DNA of 64,000 nucleotides, taken from Oncomelania hupensis. Taxonomy: Eukaryota; Mollusca; Gastropoda; Littorinimorpha; Pomatiopsidae. Each line of letters starts with the position of its first letter. Position 1 is the first letter of the stretch. The notes beneath the pieces are model-generated. The model was not told the origin of the DNA. It saw only the letters and a program-made list of their open reading frames with translations, and ran no database searches. Below are positions 23,568 to 34,509 of the stretch, piece after piece. The stretch lies in the NCBI GenBank assembly GCA_036898135.1, contig CM072523.1, forward strand, positions 43,211,011 to 43,275,010, given 5' to 3'. Made by a program: the position numbers and the translations under genes.

Positions 23568-23613
<46 letters not shown>

Positions 23614-24658
23614 CATTGCATCGGACTGCAAAGAGCCGAGTCAGGACCACAAAATCAAGATCACAATTTGGCTAAAAGAGGACTGTTGTAACAACCCCAG
23701 TGGTAACACTGAAGGCACTCCACCAGCCGGTCACTTTACAATAAAGGCATCCCACGCAAGGGACGCTGAGGCTATACTCTAATTTATCTCCCCCCTCTCA
23801 CCCCTCCCCCTCCCGTTTACAAAAACAAAATAGAATACAAACATCATTATAAAATATTAACAAAACACATACATATAAAATGCCTACATTGCTAAATAAT
23901 AACATCATAGGAAGCCCTAATGACCATTTAGCAGAAAGCATCCAATATTCCCCAGCAGACCTCACAAACAAATGAGGAGTTTTGTCCCAGAAGAGTTTTC
24001 AAGAAAAAAGGTAGGTGACTGGTCTAGCAAAGAAGAAGATAGTATAGTAGATTGATAGAACAGAGTAAGAATGAGAAAGAACAAATGAGAAAGACAGCGA
24101 CAGTGGGAATTTAAAGCACTAAATTTCCAGAAAGTGGGAATACTATTTATACAGAAACCCCCGGCATCCCCACCCAGGGGTTCAGCAACAAGGCAAGGGT
24201 CGTCGTTTAAAGTTTTCCAACTGTATTCAGCAAACATCAATAACTGCAAGGAAGATAGCTTTCCGAAATCACTACAGAAATCATCCTACAAGCAGACAGT
24301 GCATTACTTAAATAGCCTCTCTGCAATCGAGAAAAAAATCGAACATTTCAGCATGACGCAATAACAGCCAATCAAAATAAAACTCGTCACCGGAACTATG
24401 CACTGCCTTACGTCACACAATGTTTACGAATCTACATGATTCGACCAGCTTTTACCCGTAAGGTATTAGAAGCTTCTATCGATAATAAACAAGTAATTGC
24501 AGAAAATTCTCAACATTATCGACCGACGAAAACTATCAACATTATACAAACTTCTTGTAGCAACAGTGCAAAACCAAATCAAAGGTAAATACACGCTATC
24601 ATTGCATTCTTTGCAACAGAAAACGATCGCATCTATCGTGCGAGTCTCAACCGTAACA
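23464..24658. mobile_element. 1.2-kb insertion inside the LINE fragment
   Basis: Flanked by direct repeats CATGGAG (23457-23463 and 24659-24665). The uninterrupted relative at 63128-63745 has this site only once, so this is a true insertion. It is in turn split by the 568-bp element at 23613-24180. The remaining 0.6 kb shows no ORF or recognisable ends; superfamily unknown. Confidence 0.7.
23613..24180 (-). mobile_element. 568-bp non-autonomous retroelement, copy 2
   Basis: Homologous to 2774-3326 over its length. Flanked by a 12-bp target duplication TCAGCAACAAGG (23557-23568 and 24182-24193). Its tail is (TTAG)n as read on the plus strand (about 23569-23612), so the element lies on the minus strand with its 3' end at the left. 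Confidence 0.8.
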
Positions 24659-25020
24659 CATGGAGATGAGGTGCTACAGAAGACTTCTGGACATTTCCTA
24701 TTCCCAGCACATAATCAACGATGAACGACCGTCACACAAGCCATTGGACAACACGATGACTTTGCTCACAGTGATGAAGAAACGGAAACTCCGATGACAT
24801 GGCCACATCACGGGGCATCAGGCCTTGCACAGACCATCCTGCAAGGCACGGTGCAGGGAGGCAAAAGAAAAGGGAGACAGAAATAGAGGTGGGAAGAATG
24901 GACTGGTTTGAAACTGAGTGAAACCATGAGGACTGCTGAGGACAAAGAAAGATGGAATACGCTGGTTAAACAATCCTCTGTGGTGCCCCAACGACTTTCG
25001 AGTTAGGGGATAGGATAGGA

Positions 25021-25853
25021 ATATAAATAAATAAAATAAAATAATAAATAAATAACGTGGTATGTGTGTAGATTGCCCTAGCCCTTTGTTCTATGATACA
25101 TGGGACTGTAGCTCACGCTGTGCTATCGAGGATCCACAATTGTAGTGCCGTGCCACTATACAGTTAGTGTAATGCCCCCTGTGATCACAGCCTGTTCTCA
25201 GTCTGGAGCAACGCGGACCAGGCCTGTGTTTGATGAGTGTTTGATAATGAAGAAGTGTTGATGTTAGTTTGTTGACCTAAGCCATATGGAGTGGGTAAAA
25301 AAGTGCCATGGACTGGCTCAAAGCTTTGTGTTGTAAATCATTCCTTTTGCTCTATCCACGTATGCAGTGAAAGAACCTTTGGTCTTTCATCTATATAGTC
25401 ATCTATATATATAAATTGCTTAGCCGGAAGTCCTTCTTCGCCTCTACTATAAAGTTTGTCTCCTATGGACGCTGATCTGGGCAGGTGCTGAGTGCTGCTG
25501 ATCGGCCTGCTGTGTGCTCAAAACCAGCCAAATCGTTATAGCCGACATTTCCTTACCGAACGTTTAACCGTTTCTGAGATAAATAAATAAACAAAATGTC
25601 CACAAACTGCAATAGCCTCATTCCGCGCGCTTCCATTAAAAATCAAATTGAGGTTTCAGCATGTTTCCCATATAGACCAAAAAAATCATGGTTTTTCTAC
25701 GAAGCCTTGGTAGCTTAGTGGGTTAATCTTTCGCTTACGGTTTCGGGTGACCCAAGATCGATTCTCACGCGGGCCATATATTTTTTTAATTTTTTTTTGT
25801 TTTTTTTTTACACTACAATATGGATTTTTTTAAATTTAGACTTTTTACCTTTA

Positions 25854-25857
<4 letters not shown>
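25021..25857. other. Intron 1 sequence with a weak tRNA-like SINE head
   Basis: Around 25700-25780, GCCTTGGTAGCTTAGTGGG resembles an A-box and GATCGATTCTC a weak B-box, suggesting another tRNA-derived SINE. The rest shows nothing I can name. Confidence 0.4.
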
Positions 25858-25922
<65 letters not shown>

Positions 25923-25942
25923 ACTAATAATAATAATAATAA

Positions 25943-25986
<44 letters not shown>
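25858..25986. repeat. (TTA)n microsatellite
   Basis: Two TTA arrays flanking a short inverted (AAT) segment, so the region can fold on itself. Confidence 0.9.
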
Positions 25987-25988
<2 letters not shown>

Positions 25989-26052
25989 CAAATTTTCTTT
26001 TAAAGCCTTGGTGTTTTTTATGATTTCTATTTGTATTATTCTATATTCAATA

Positions 26053-26053
26053 T

Positions 26054-26118
<65 letters not shown>
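26053..26118. repeat. (TAG)n microsatellite
   Basis: About 21 TAG units. Confidence 0.9.
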
Positions 26119-26149
26119 CCAAGGATCGGGATGGGGTGGTACGTGTAGG

Positions 26150-26455
26150 TAAAAGGGGGCTGCGGGTAGGTTTAAAGGGGCATGGGCATAACGGGGATAC
26201 GGGTATATATAAGGGGGTATGGTGATGGTCGATTCCTTTCATCCATACCTGCGAAACGATCAACGGGGAAGTATCAAGGAGGGTACAGGTAGGTTACAAG
26301 GGGGGTACGGAAGGTATCAAGGGGGTATGGGGAGGTATCAAGTGGGTTCGGGGAGGTATCAAGGGCCCCTGGGGGTATGGTGAGGCATCATGGGGGGGAC
26401 GGGGAGATATCAGGGGGGGGTATGGGGAGGTATGAAGGGGGATATGGGGAGGTAT
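26150..26455. repeat. G-rich degenerate minisatellite
   Basis: Roughly 17-25 bp units of the GGGGTATGGGGAGGTATCAA type, with many runs of three or more G on the plus strand. G-quadruplex formation is plausible. Frames through it are artefacts. Confidence 0.75.
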
Positions 26456-26779
26456 CATCGTCCAAATGAAACTCGCAGACAACAGTTGTCTCTCTGTCTA
26501 CATTTTAAACAGCAACCTGTGTACCCTGGCTTGCCAGGGTACAAAACCACTAGTTTATTATATGCAGTTCACGCAGTTAAGAAGTACCAATACTTTACAC
26601 TACACCGCTCTGTCCTAAACCTTATTAAAGGTTGAGGATCTGACATTTAAACGTAACCAAAGTTGTTCTTCTGTCACACTTAAAAAATGATGTACCAATA
26701 CTAGTCTAAATCAAATGGAATAAATAAATACCATTGCATTTTCTCCTCCTCCTTCTCTTCGTTCTCTTCTTCTTCTTTA

Positions 26780-26800
26780 GAGAGAGAGAGAGAGAGAGAG

Positions 26801-26836
<36 letters not shown>
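26780..26836. repeat. (GA)n microsatellite
   Basis: AG/GA array with one AC interruption. Confidence 0.9.
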
Positions 26837-26843
<7 letters not shown>

Positions 26844-26905
26844 TGTTTGGCGTTATGGGAGGATTTTAACTGCTCAGCCCACATTATGTCCTACAATCTC
26901 TTTAC

Positions 26906-26908
<3 letters not shown>

Positions 26909-26989
<81 letters not shown>

Positions 26990-27370
26990 CAAGATGCTAT
27001 ATACGCGCCTTTCCCCAAATCAATCAGGCTCAAAGCGCGGCGATCTATACCAACATACACGCTCACCTGTCTCATCCACCCTCACACACACCAAATACAC
27101 ATCCAGCACTCAAACAGGTGGTGTAAAGGTAGGGAGATCGCTATTAGAACACAGAAAGAAAATCGAATTTTTATTTTTGACATTTGTATATTGACTGCGT
27201 CCTGTACCATTATTGAAGGGAGGGAGGAAACCGGAGTGCCCGGAGAAAACCTTCGGTGACCTCAATAGTCTCGTACCTAAGTCACATACGTTCGCCCCTT
27301 GCGGGAATCGAACCCGCGACCTTAGGCATAGGAAACCGGCGACTTATCCACTGCGCCACGAGGCCACCCC
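26909..27370 (-). mobile_element. SINE-A, copy 2 (full length)
   Basis: Reverse orientation of 5973-6396: (AAT)n tail at 26909-26987, GCGCGGCGATC near 27035, GGAAACCGGAGTGCCCGGAG (the conserved body motif) and head GGAATCGAACCCGCGACC...CACTGCGCCACGAGGCCACC. B-box and A-box both readable on the minus strand. Confidence 0.85.
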
Positions 27371-27395
27371 TTCTTCTTTTTCTCTTCCCTTTTCC

Positions 27396-27502
<107 letters not shown>

Positions 27503-27845
27503 AAGTCTGAAATCTTAATGTGTTGATAAATCTAAAAACGTAATTCTCAAATGAAATTTATCAAAGTCTCTCTTTCTCTCTTCCCCTCCTTCTCCTCCCA
27601 ACCTCCCCTCCCCTTCATCATTCGTTTCCTCAATTATTGACAAATCACACGTGTCTTAATATGGCACTATTATTACAGCCACAAATCATGAAGCCTGCTT
27701 TTATTTCTTCATGTTATGACAGGTTGGGACATGATAGAATGGGCTGATCATGATGACGCTAAAATACGCTGTAAATCTTCCTATAGGTAGCTAGGAAAAC
27801 AACCTGCATGGAATTAATGACAGATCTCTCTCTTATTTTATACCT

Positions 27846-28285
27846 GGGGGGCACTGTGGTCTAATGGTAGTGCTTCGGCTTGCGGATCTGATGGTCCCGG
27901 GTTCGAGCCCTGGCCGGGCCATTGTGTTGTGTCCCTGGGAAAGACACTTTACTCCTGTTTTCCTACTCCTTCGGATGAGAGTATAAACCGAGGTCTAGTC
28001 TGTGTCGCATACATTCCATCATAACGGACTTTAAAGATCCTGACGCTCATGTCCTAGACGGGTGAGTGCCGGTGACAAGAACACACCCAGCATGCACCTA
28101 GGTCCTTCTCCCCCATCCCTGGCTGCCCAGGATTGTGCTCAGTTGTCCGGGCGTCAGACCATGCGCCCAAAGGATGCGGGTGGGCGTCTCGGGCGGCTTG
28201 AGTTAGATCCTGTATCGGCCAGCGCCTTGAGCAGCTCTTGAGCTGGAAAAGCGCTATATAAGAACGATTAAATAAATAAATAAAT
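27846..28285 (+). mobile_element. SINE-B, full-length reference copy
   Basis: tRNA-like head with A-box TGGTCTAATGG and B-box GGTTCGAGCCC. A long body contains CCGAGGTCTAGTCTGTG, AAAGATCCTGACGCTCATG, TCAGTTGTCCGGGCGTCAG and GGCGGCTTGAGTTAGATCC. The 3' end AGCTGGAAAAGCGCTATATA leads to an (AAAT)n tail. It is the longest copy and was used to recognise the others in this window. Confidence 0.85.
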
Positions 28286-28351
28286 ACCTTGCGATCCATG
28301 GACGCATTAACAAGATGCAGTATTCTTGGGTTTGAACTTGGGTGTAGGTAG

Positions 28352-28354
28352 GTT

Positions 28355-28403
<49 letters not shown>
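28352..28403. repeat. (GT)n(GA)n microsatellite
   Basis: About ten GT units pass into about 14 GA units. Confidence 0.9.
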
Positions 28404-28405
<2 letters not shown>

Positions 28406-28489
28406 CAGAAGATTTATTTAAAAGAGGCCACGGGTCCATTGTAATATATAAAATAACAGCGGAAGTTAAAATTATCATCAATGTGGACA

Positions 28490-29074
28490 AAATAACGATA
28501 TGGACAGGTGATCGATCAAATACAAAAACGACTGTGAAAACAAAGATGCTTCATGTGACAACATGATCGCATAAATAAACGACTCCCACGGATATACATA
28601 ATAGCATTTACATTACCGCATACAATGACAGACTTACGAAATAACAATGCTATTACTGCAGAATGTACTCCTCTCCCCTCTCCCAAACAGAGTGTACAGA
28701 TTTTCTCTTTCACATATGCAGTCAATCATTCCAAAACTTAAACATTAAAAGAAACCAACCACAAAAGCAACTAAATGTCATAAATACACCCGCAAATGGT
28801 GCACTCATAAGTACACAGGCACGCACTCACACACACATTCACACACACACCCACACACACACGCTGATTCCTATTTATACCATGTATGCACAAAGAGCCG
28901 AGAGTAGCCTACATAACATTTACAGTAACAACTCGAAAAATAACAACATGTGAATAAACAAATAAAAAAATGTAAGGAACATGTAATGCATGTAATGCTA
29001 GAAAACAAAAACACAAGTTTTATTCATAGCACACACACACACACACACATACACACTCATATATACACTGAGCG
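28490..29074. other. Intron 1 sequence without a clear feature
   Basis: Holds CA-rich simple sequence (about 28825-28862 and 29030-29055). No gene or clear dispersed repeat seen. Confidence 0.45.
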
Positions 29075-29079
29075 AAGCC

Positions 29080-29165
29080 ATTAGGGTTGCTGGGGACAGA
29101 TACAGATGGAGTTCGCTGGTTAAACGATCATCTGTGGTTCCCCAACGACCTTCGAGTTACGGGAT
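29080..29165 (+). mobile_element. GGATA-family LINE, very short 3' fragment
   Basis: Matches only the last 80 or so bases of the LINE ORF (GCGAAGCCATTAGGGTTGCT, then TCGCTGGTTAAACGATCATC and CCAACGACCTTCGAGTTACG). Extreme 5' truncation; the GGATA tail is replaced by TATA/CA repeats. Confidence 0.7.
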
Positions 29166-29259
29166 TATATATATATACATACACAGATACATACACCCAC
29201 ACACACCCACACACACACAGAGTCTGCTTCAATGTTTGTATTATTCATTGTCTTTGGGC

Positions 29260-29261
29260 GC

Positions 29262-29307
<46 letters not shown>

Positions 29308-29308
29308 T
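29260..29308. repeat. (ATC)n microsatellite
   Basis: About 16 ATC units. Confidence 0.9.
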
Positions 29309-29739
29309 TATCATTGTCGTATAGAATCTTAACGAGATAATCTTTTGTTGCCAATAGATAATGTTAAAATTCCAACAAGCCTACCAATATCTGCGAGATC
29401 TATTTTACATAATTCAAGGGCTCCATTTTAAACAGAGATTTTGTGATCATTGAGTATGTTGTATTCCGTGCAACTAAAATACCACTGTGATAGGCTAGAT
29501 TCACAATGGTCTGTTCATATGGCACGCACACTTTTATATATTAAAAATTAGTTTTGAAAATTTATTACTGCATTGAAAATACATCTAGTGATGGCTTTGT
29601 TTTGATAATGGAGGTGATTCAATGGGGTTTTTTGTATGTGTTTTTTGGAGGCTTCTGTTTTTGCTTGCTATTTTGGTAATATTTATAGCTCAAGTAACAA
29701 GAAGCCCCCAGCAGCAGCAACAAAATAATAAACTTGTTT

Positions 29740-30029
29740 TAGTGTCGTAGCTAGGGGAGGGGGAGGGAGGGTCCAAATTCAAAAGTCCCCCCGGGCCCCC
29801 ATTTGAGGGGGGCCCCCAAAGGAGTGAGTTAAAAAAAATTTACAATAGATATTAAATATTACGCCACCGCCATGAAATCTTGGTATTGGCGTTGTTATGT
29901 AAGTTAGTGAATTTAGACTTATATATTTATTAAGTACATTATTTCATGTCATGATGTCAAATGTAAAAATGCAGTGGCCCCCAAAGAGGCCAAGCACCCC
30001 GGGCCTCCAAATCCCTAGCTACGCCAGTG
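29740..30029. mobile_element. hAT-like MITE (290 bp) with 8-bp target duplication
   Basis: Left end TAGTGTCGTAGCTAGGGG and the reverse strand of the right end CACTGGCGTAGCTAGGGA are imperfect terminal inverted repeats of the AGTGGCGTAGCTAGGG type common in animal hAT elements. Perfect 8-bp duplication ACTTGTTT flanks it (29732-29739, 30030-30037), the hAT hallmark. No ORF; non-autonomous. Confidence 0.85.
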
Positions 30030-30037
30030 ACTTGTTT

Positions 30038-30519
30038 GCTTGAAGAAGATTGGTTTGGCTCTACCGATTCTTCATGTTTTATTGATTTTTGTGTTATTGG
30101 TTCTTTTTTTTTAACTGCTCTTTGTTTAATATATTTGCTTTTGTTTTGCCTGTTCCATGTGTGCAATTTATTATATTCTGCTAATTTGTTTCCAGCCTCA
30201 TTTCGTCCTGGATTTTTTCTTAGTCACTCTTTGTACTGGGTTCATATCATTGGAATCTTCTGCAGCACAGTCTTCTGTGTCCCTGTATTCTGATTCATCT
30301 CCAGATTGGACGAGTCCATTTTTAATGGCAGATAAATTTACATGTTGAAAAATAATTACCCCAGCTGAAAATGGTGCCAACAAACCTCCGAACTTATAAT
30401 ACAAAGTCCTTGTCACTCCGCTAAGGCAATTATTAATAACAGGATCCTGATTCAAACTGTGAAATAAATCTTCAGAATCTAAAACAAGGAATGCTGATAC
30501 AGTTTTTAGATTTAGATTT
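30038..30519. other. Intron 1 sequence; possible relic coding on the minus strand
   Basis: The minus frame at 30198-30455 stays open for 85 codons and looks less simple in composition than most in this region. It lies next to the Polinton-like relic and could be another decayed gene of it. I cannot name a domain. Confidence 0.3.
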
Positions 30520-30892
30520 AGATTTTAATGCTTTATTGTCCCTTTTTATCGGGAAATTCTGGGCCGCCTCCCCTGTGGAAGGCGTAGTAGCAGCCTGTGG
30601 CGCGCCCAAACCCAACCTACCTAACATTAGTTGTGATTTTTGAAATGTAGAAATTCTTTAAATTTTTGAATTTTATTTTTTGAAATTTTTTGAAATTTTG
30701 CTGGGGGAGCAAACCGGAGTACCCGGAGAAAACCCCCGAGACGTTGCCCGAGTCGAAAGTAAATAATATTCGGAGAAACATAACGCCCCGATGCAGGATC
30801 GAACCCACACATGTCAGGCGCCATTGGTTTCTGGCCTGTGGACAAGGCAAGTTAGTCCCGCCTTAGCCCACTTGGCCACAACGCAGTTTTTG
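30520..30892 (-). mobile_element. SINE of another tRNA type sharing the SINE-A body motif
   Basis: On the minus strand: head GTGGCCAAGTGGGCTAAGGC (A-box region) and GGGTTCGATCCTGC (B-box). The body motif is seen on the plus strand as AAACCGGAGTACCCGGAGAA, as in SINE-A. The 3' part near 30545 reads CAATAAAGCATTAAAATC. Head and tail differ from SINE-A, so only the central domain is shared. Confidence 0.6.
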
Positions 30893-31550
30893 TATATAAC
30901 TTTATAGTAAACCTCCCCAAACTGCCAGAAAAGACTGTTAAACAATGGTTAGCTAAACAAGCTGTATGGCAAATATACCTTCCTCCCCCGAAGAAAATAA
31001 TTAGACCCCAATTTGAAAACGGTATGCCCAATGACACTCATAAAATGGACTTACTGTATCTTCCTCGTCACGCAATAAAAAGAAAGAAATTCAAGTATGC
31101 CCTAATTGTTATTTATCGTGCTTCGAGGTACAAAGATGCCAAACCTCTAACAACCAAAAGTGCATTAGATGTTTCTCTTGCATTAAATGCAATTTTTTTC
31201 TAGAGGCCCTGTTGGATTTCCCACTCTAATTCAATGTGACCATGGATCAGAATTCTAGGGTACAGTAAATCAATTGTTATCAAAACAATGTCACAATATG
31301 AAGAGGAATTCTTGGGTTACATAGATCTCATGGTCTCGTAGAAAACTTCAATCGCCAACTAGCAGAGAGACTGTTTAATTATCAATATTCTAAAGAGTTG
31401 TTTACTGATACCACTAATACAGAATGGGTAACTAGACTACCTCTCGTTTTGAAATAAATGAATTCTGACACACAAATTATATTGATACCAGTTGAACCTA
31501 TTAAACTTAAACAGATCAATACTCGTAAGCTAGCCAAAGATCGCCCTGAG
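30893..31550 (+). pseudogene. Maverick/Polinton-like integrase relic, N-terminal and core part
   Basis: Reading across frames, KTVKQWLAKQAVWQIYLPPP, then MDLLYLPR and YRASRYKDAKPLT, look like the zinc-region end and DDE core start of a large-DNA-transposon integrase. Core remnants continue (a CDHGSEF-like stretch with a stop, a HGLVENFNRQLAERLF-like helix with the Glu). Several stops and frameshifts. The frame stops at KLAKDRPE, where the TTAA element is inserted, and continues at 32294. Assignment rests on family resemblance from memory; a Ginger- or gypsy-type integrase is the alternative. Confidence 0.6.
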
Positions 31551-32293
31551 TTAACTCTTTGCCTGCCAATCGACCATATATCGTCGGTCTGAGCCGCCAT
31601 GTTTGTGCCAATCGACGATATATCGTCGATTTCAGTATTCCGTTTCGTTTCGTTTTTTTGCGCAGTCCAATCCAAGTTTTATTTTAACCAAAGAGAGATA
31701 ACTCTTTCTACTTTCGTTCTCGATCGACACGCGCGTGGTTTCTTCAAATTGATTCGTTTTTAGAGTGTTTTTTGTGCATTTTACTTGGTCCTGATTTGGC
31801 TCGGAAGTGTCCGCTGGACCTAAAGCAATAATCTTGTATTGTATTGTATTGTGCATTTTACTAAGCATTGTGATGGGCACAATCGACAGTGTGTCAAAGT
31901 CTGCTAATAATCAATATAATTTCAAACTGTAAAGTGTATTTTGATCCTAAATAAATTTTCTTTCTGGTGTGTGAAGCTGATTCAGTGATTGGAATTATTC
32001 CTCCAGATTTTTTTTATCACTGTGGTATGTAGAAATATTTTTATTTTATTTTATCATTTCAAAAAGATCAACATGCTTTCAAAACACATATTTCAATAAC
32101 ATAATCAAATTAAATTTTTTTTTTCTTATTCTTCACTCTTTTACCTTTAATTTGACATGAAATATGTCTATTTAAAAACTATTATTGAAAGAACAGTAGC
32201 TTAAATGCCTAAGGTACTGAACTTTCTTTCCGGTGCCAGAGAAATGTCTGGCACAAACGTGGAAACATGCCTGGCAGGCAAAGAGTTTGTTAA
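31551..32293. mobile_element. piggyBac-like MITE (TTAA-flanked, 743 bp with TTAAs)
   Basis: TTAA at both ends (31551-31554, 32290-32293). Inverted ends: left CTCTTTGCCTGCCA; right, on the reverse strand, CAAACTCTTTGCCTGCCA, plus a subterminal GTTTGTGCCA on both sides. The left subterminal region contains the perfect palindrome ATCGACGATATATCGTCGAT (31613-31632) and a near copy at about 31569-31588. No transposase. It interrupts the integrase relic, and a 63-bp retro-insertion (31786-31848) sits inside it. Confidence 0.75.
31786..31848 (+). mobile_element. 63-bp LINE/SINE 3'-end insertion with 14-bp target duplication
   Basis: Contains only the 3' motif TGGTCCTGATTTGGCTC...GTCCGCTGGACC and a short (GTATT)n-like tail. 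Flanked by TTGTGCATTTTACT on both sides (31772-31785, 31849-31862). It carries the same 3' motif as the 41850-42745 LINE and the 553-568-bp elements, so nearly the whole element was lost at integration. Confidence 0.85.
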
Positions 32294-32770
32294 ATGCAAA
32301 CTAGAGATATTTATATTAGCCTGTGGAAATTGTCAATGACATATAAAAAAAATAGCAGTCGATCATGGGTGGAAACTATTTGCGAAGTTGACAGAGCAAC
32401 GTCTACGAATCCACCAGTCTATTATTTCAGACAAAGAAGTGATTGCAGAACACCGCAAAGAAACTTTGTAAAACATAAATTACAAACTTCCTCTTTAAGA
32501 AAATACGTAATAATAAAAATGACGGATACATTAATGAGCTTGGAAAGTATTTTGATGGAATAGTTTACTAACCCACACATGACCATGTTAGAAGATGAAC
32601 GCTGGGAAATCTTTTTTGAATGCAGACTTCATGACCCAGATATTTATATTTATAATGGCTTCACTGAACAACATGAAATTGATGAATACTACAAAGTTGT
32701 ATGCAAAAGAGACTTCAAAAGAGTTTTTCAGAAACTTACAAAAGGAAGTATAAAGGATGCGACTTGAACT
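32294..32770 (+). pseudogene. Maverick/Polinton-like relic, C-terminal part after the MITE
   Basis: A frame from 32294 contains VDRATSTNPPVYYFRQRSD and PQRNFVKHKLQ, resembling the C-terminal chromo-like region of integrases that end in YYL...G..R.FVREEL. A second frame (32579-32767) of 62 codons is clean but unrecognised. Both lie immediately after the MITE, which explains their separation from 30893-31550. Confidence 0.5.
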
Positions 32771-33619
32771 CATACACATATTACTTTGATTGTTTATGGA
32801 CAAGATTTATTAGGCAAGTCTTTAAACTAAACACACATGTAGTCAGACAAACTGTTTGTGATAGGGAGGATGAATGAGACTGTGATAATGACTGTGCGTT
32901 TGACTGTACCTGTTGTTGCAATTGTGATGGTTATAAAGTTTAGAGTTAGGGTTAGTTATTTTTTTTAATAAATGTTTTAAATTCTATTTAGGATTTTGGA
33001 ATCAATTAAAAATTATGGACACAAAAAGTCCTACACTTATGTTTGACGATGTTTTGAAGACCTTTTCTCCCAACATTACTCCCACCCGTCCTTAATATCG
33101 ATCGATTTTCACATTCAGTTTCTTAGAAACTAAGTAAGCCTACTGTCTTTTGTTTACACTGCACTGAGAGAGACTTCTAAAAAAATTACATCAGCCAACA
33201 AGTTGTTGAATAGTTTTTTTGCCCCCAGACATAGAAGCGTTTAGGGGAAGTTGTGACAGCAAGTAACTGGCTGTGCTGCTTATTGTCACTAAAGTTCCTC
33301 CTACTTACTGCATATCTAGTTACACTCAATCGTCGTTGCACAGCCAGATCCTAGAGTTGCAATCTAGTTGTGCGACTCACAGAGTGACTGAAGGTTTTGT
33401 AGGCCTTTTTGACCATTTCAAATAAAATTCGTGTCATTTTGCCCCGTTTTAGTGAGTGTGCCCCATTTTGGAGAGTGTGCCCCGTATTTCGGAGCGTGTC
33501 CCATTTTCAGAGCTTGACATAATTTACTTCCTAAGGGGTGGGTGGGGAAGGGTGGGAGGTAATGGTGGTGGGGTGAGGGGAGATGAAAAAGTGGGGTGGG
33601 AAGTGGAGGGGTTGGGGGT
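32771..33619. other. Intron 1 sequence without a gene; small GTGCCCC tandem repeat
   Basis: Around 33436-33505, GTGTGCCCCGTTTT-like units of about 20-24 bp occur three to four times. Nothing else recognised. Confidence 0.45.
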
Positions 33620-33785
33620 AGCTTAATAATTGTAGATTATAGCCACACCACACCGCAGCATACTGGTCAGGTTATTCTAAGATCAGAGAACCAGGGGGAA
33701 AAATGTTGTCAATCCAGGATTCGAACCAAAAACCTTTACTAGTAGGTTGCTCTATCAACTGTGCTCCATTTGAGCGAGTAGCTTG
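33620..33785 (-). mobile_element. SINE-D, copy 1
   Basis: Homologous to 60270-60478: AATTGTAGATTATAG, CATACTGGTCAGGTTATTCT, GGATTCGAACCAAAAACCTT and TTGCTCTATCAACTGTGCTCC. On the minus strand this is a tRNA-like head with A- and B-boxes leading into a short body. Confidence 0.65.
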
Positions 33786-34134
33786 GGGTGTTTATTACAA
33801 CTTAATGCATAATTATGTAGGCTAAGCTGGCGATACAATACCAATGACTGGACTCTTGCCAAGCTATGTTTAAAAGTGTCTTTGTGTTTACATAACCAAT
33901 AAAAGAACAGTATTGAAATGCTTTTATTTAAGGAAAAGATTGCGGGAAGGGGTAGGAATGAGTAATTGGTAAAAATAAACTATTTGTAAGAATGAGGGCT
34001 TAAATCAAAACAGGATTTAAGCCGCATTAAAATAGCATATATTTTAAAACAAATAGAGTAAGGGAGAGAGTGAAAGTGGGAGTGGGAGTGAGGTACTCAA
34101 AAAGGGCTAATTAAAAGGGGGAAGTGGGTAATTA

Positions 34135-34425
34135 AAGTTGCTGAGTCAGTTAAGTCCCACATCATCTATCTCTGATGGCGCAGTAGATGTGCGTAAGCTC
34201 ATCAGTGAAGTGTTTGAATGTAGAGGACAAAGAGTCAGGGCTAGCTGCCTTCCTGACTTTGAGCTGGACAAAGAGCTTTTTCACCTCATGGGGAAGGACT
34301 GTGAAAGACTGTACAAATCTGTCAGGACATTGTGGTTTTTCTCATCGAACCTGCCATAGAAGGCATTTAAGCGCTCGGGGAGGCTGGGATCGGGGTCAGC
34401 CAACAAAGGCTTTTGCTTGTATCAC
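34135..34425 (-). pseudogene. LINE reverse transcriptase fragment
   Basis: On the minus strand, across frames, DPSLPERLNAFYGRFDEKN-like and KKLFVQLKVRKAASPDSL-like stretches match the region before the RT palm in jockey-type LINEs. Several frame breaks. Isolated fragment. Confidence 0.65.
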
Positions 34426-34436
34426 TCTCTCTTTCC

Positions 34437-34442
34437 CTCTCT

Positions 34443-34505
<63 letters not shown>
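34437..34505. repeat. (CT)n microsatellite
   Basis: About 32 CT units. Confidence 0.95.

Positions 34506-34509
<4 letters not shown>

Larger units (their letters stand above)
23055..25020 (+). mobile_element. GGATA-tailed LINE fragment, copy 2, interrupted
   Basis: Left part 23060-23463: an RT-like ADD context (YFADD read as FADDIDG), KISAEKTKIM and VSDNGSRQ. Right part from 24659: GDEVLQK-type frame, then a diverged 3' end and GGATAGGATAGG with an AAATAAAT tail. The pieces are separated by a 1195-bp insertion flanked by the 7-bp repeat CATGGAG. Several frameshifts; dead copy. Confidence 0.8.
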
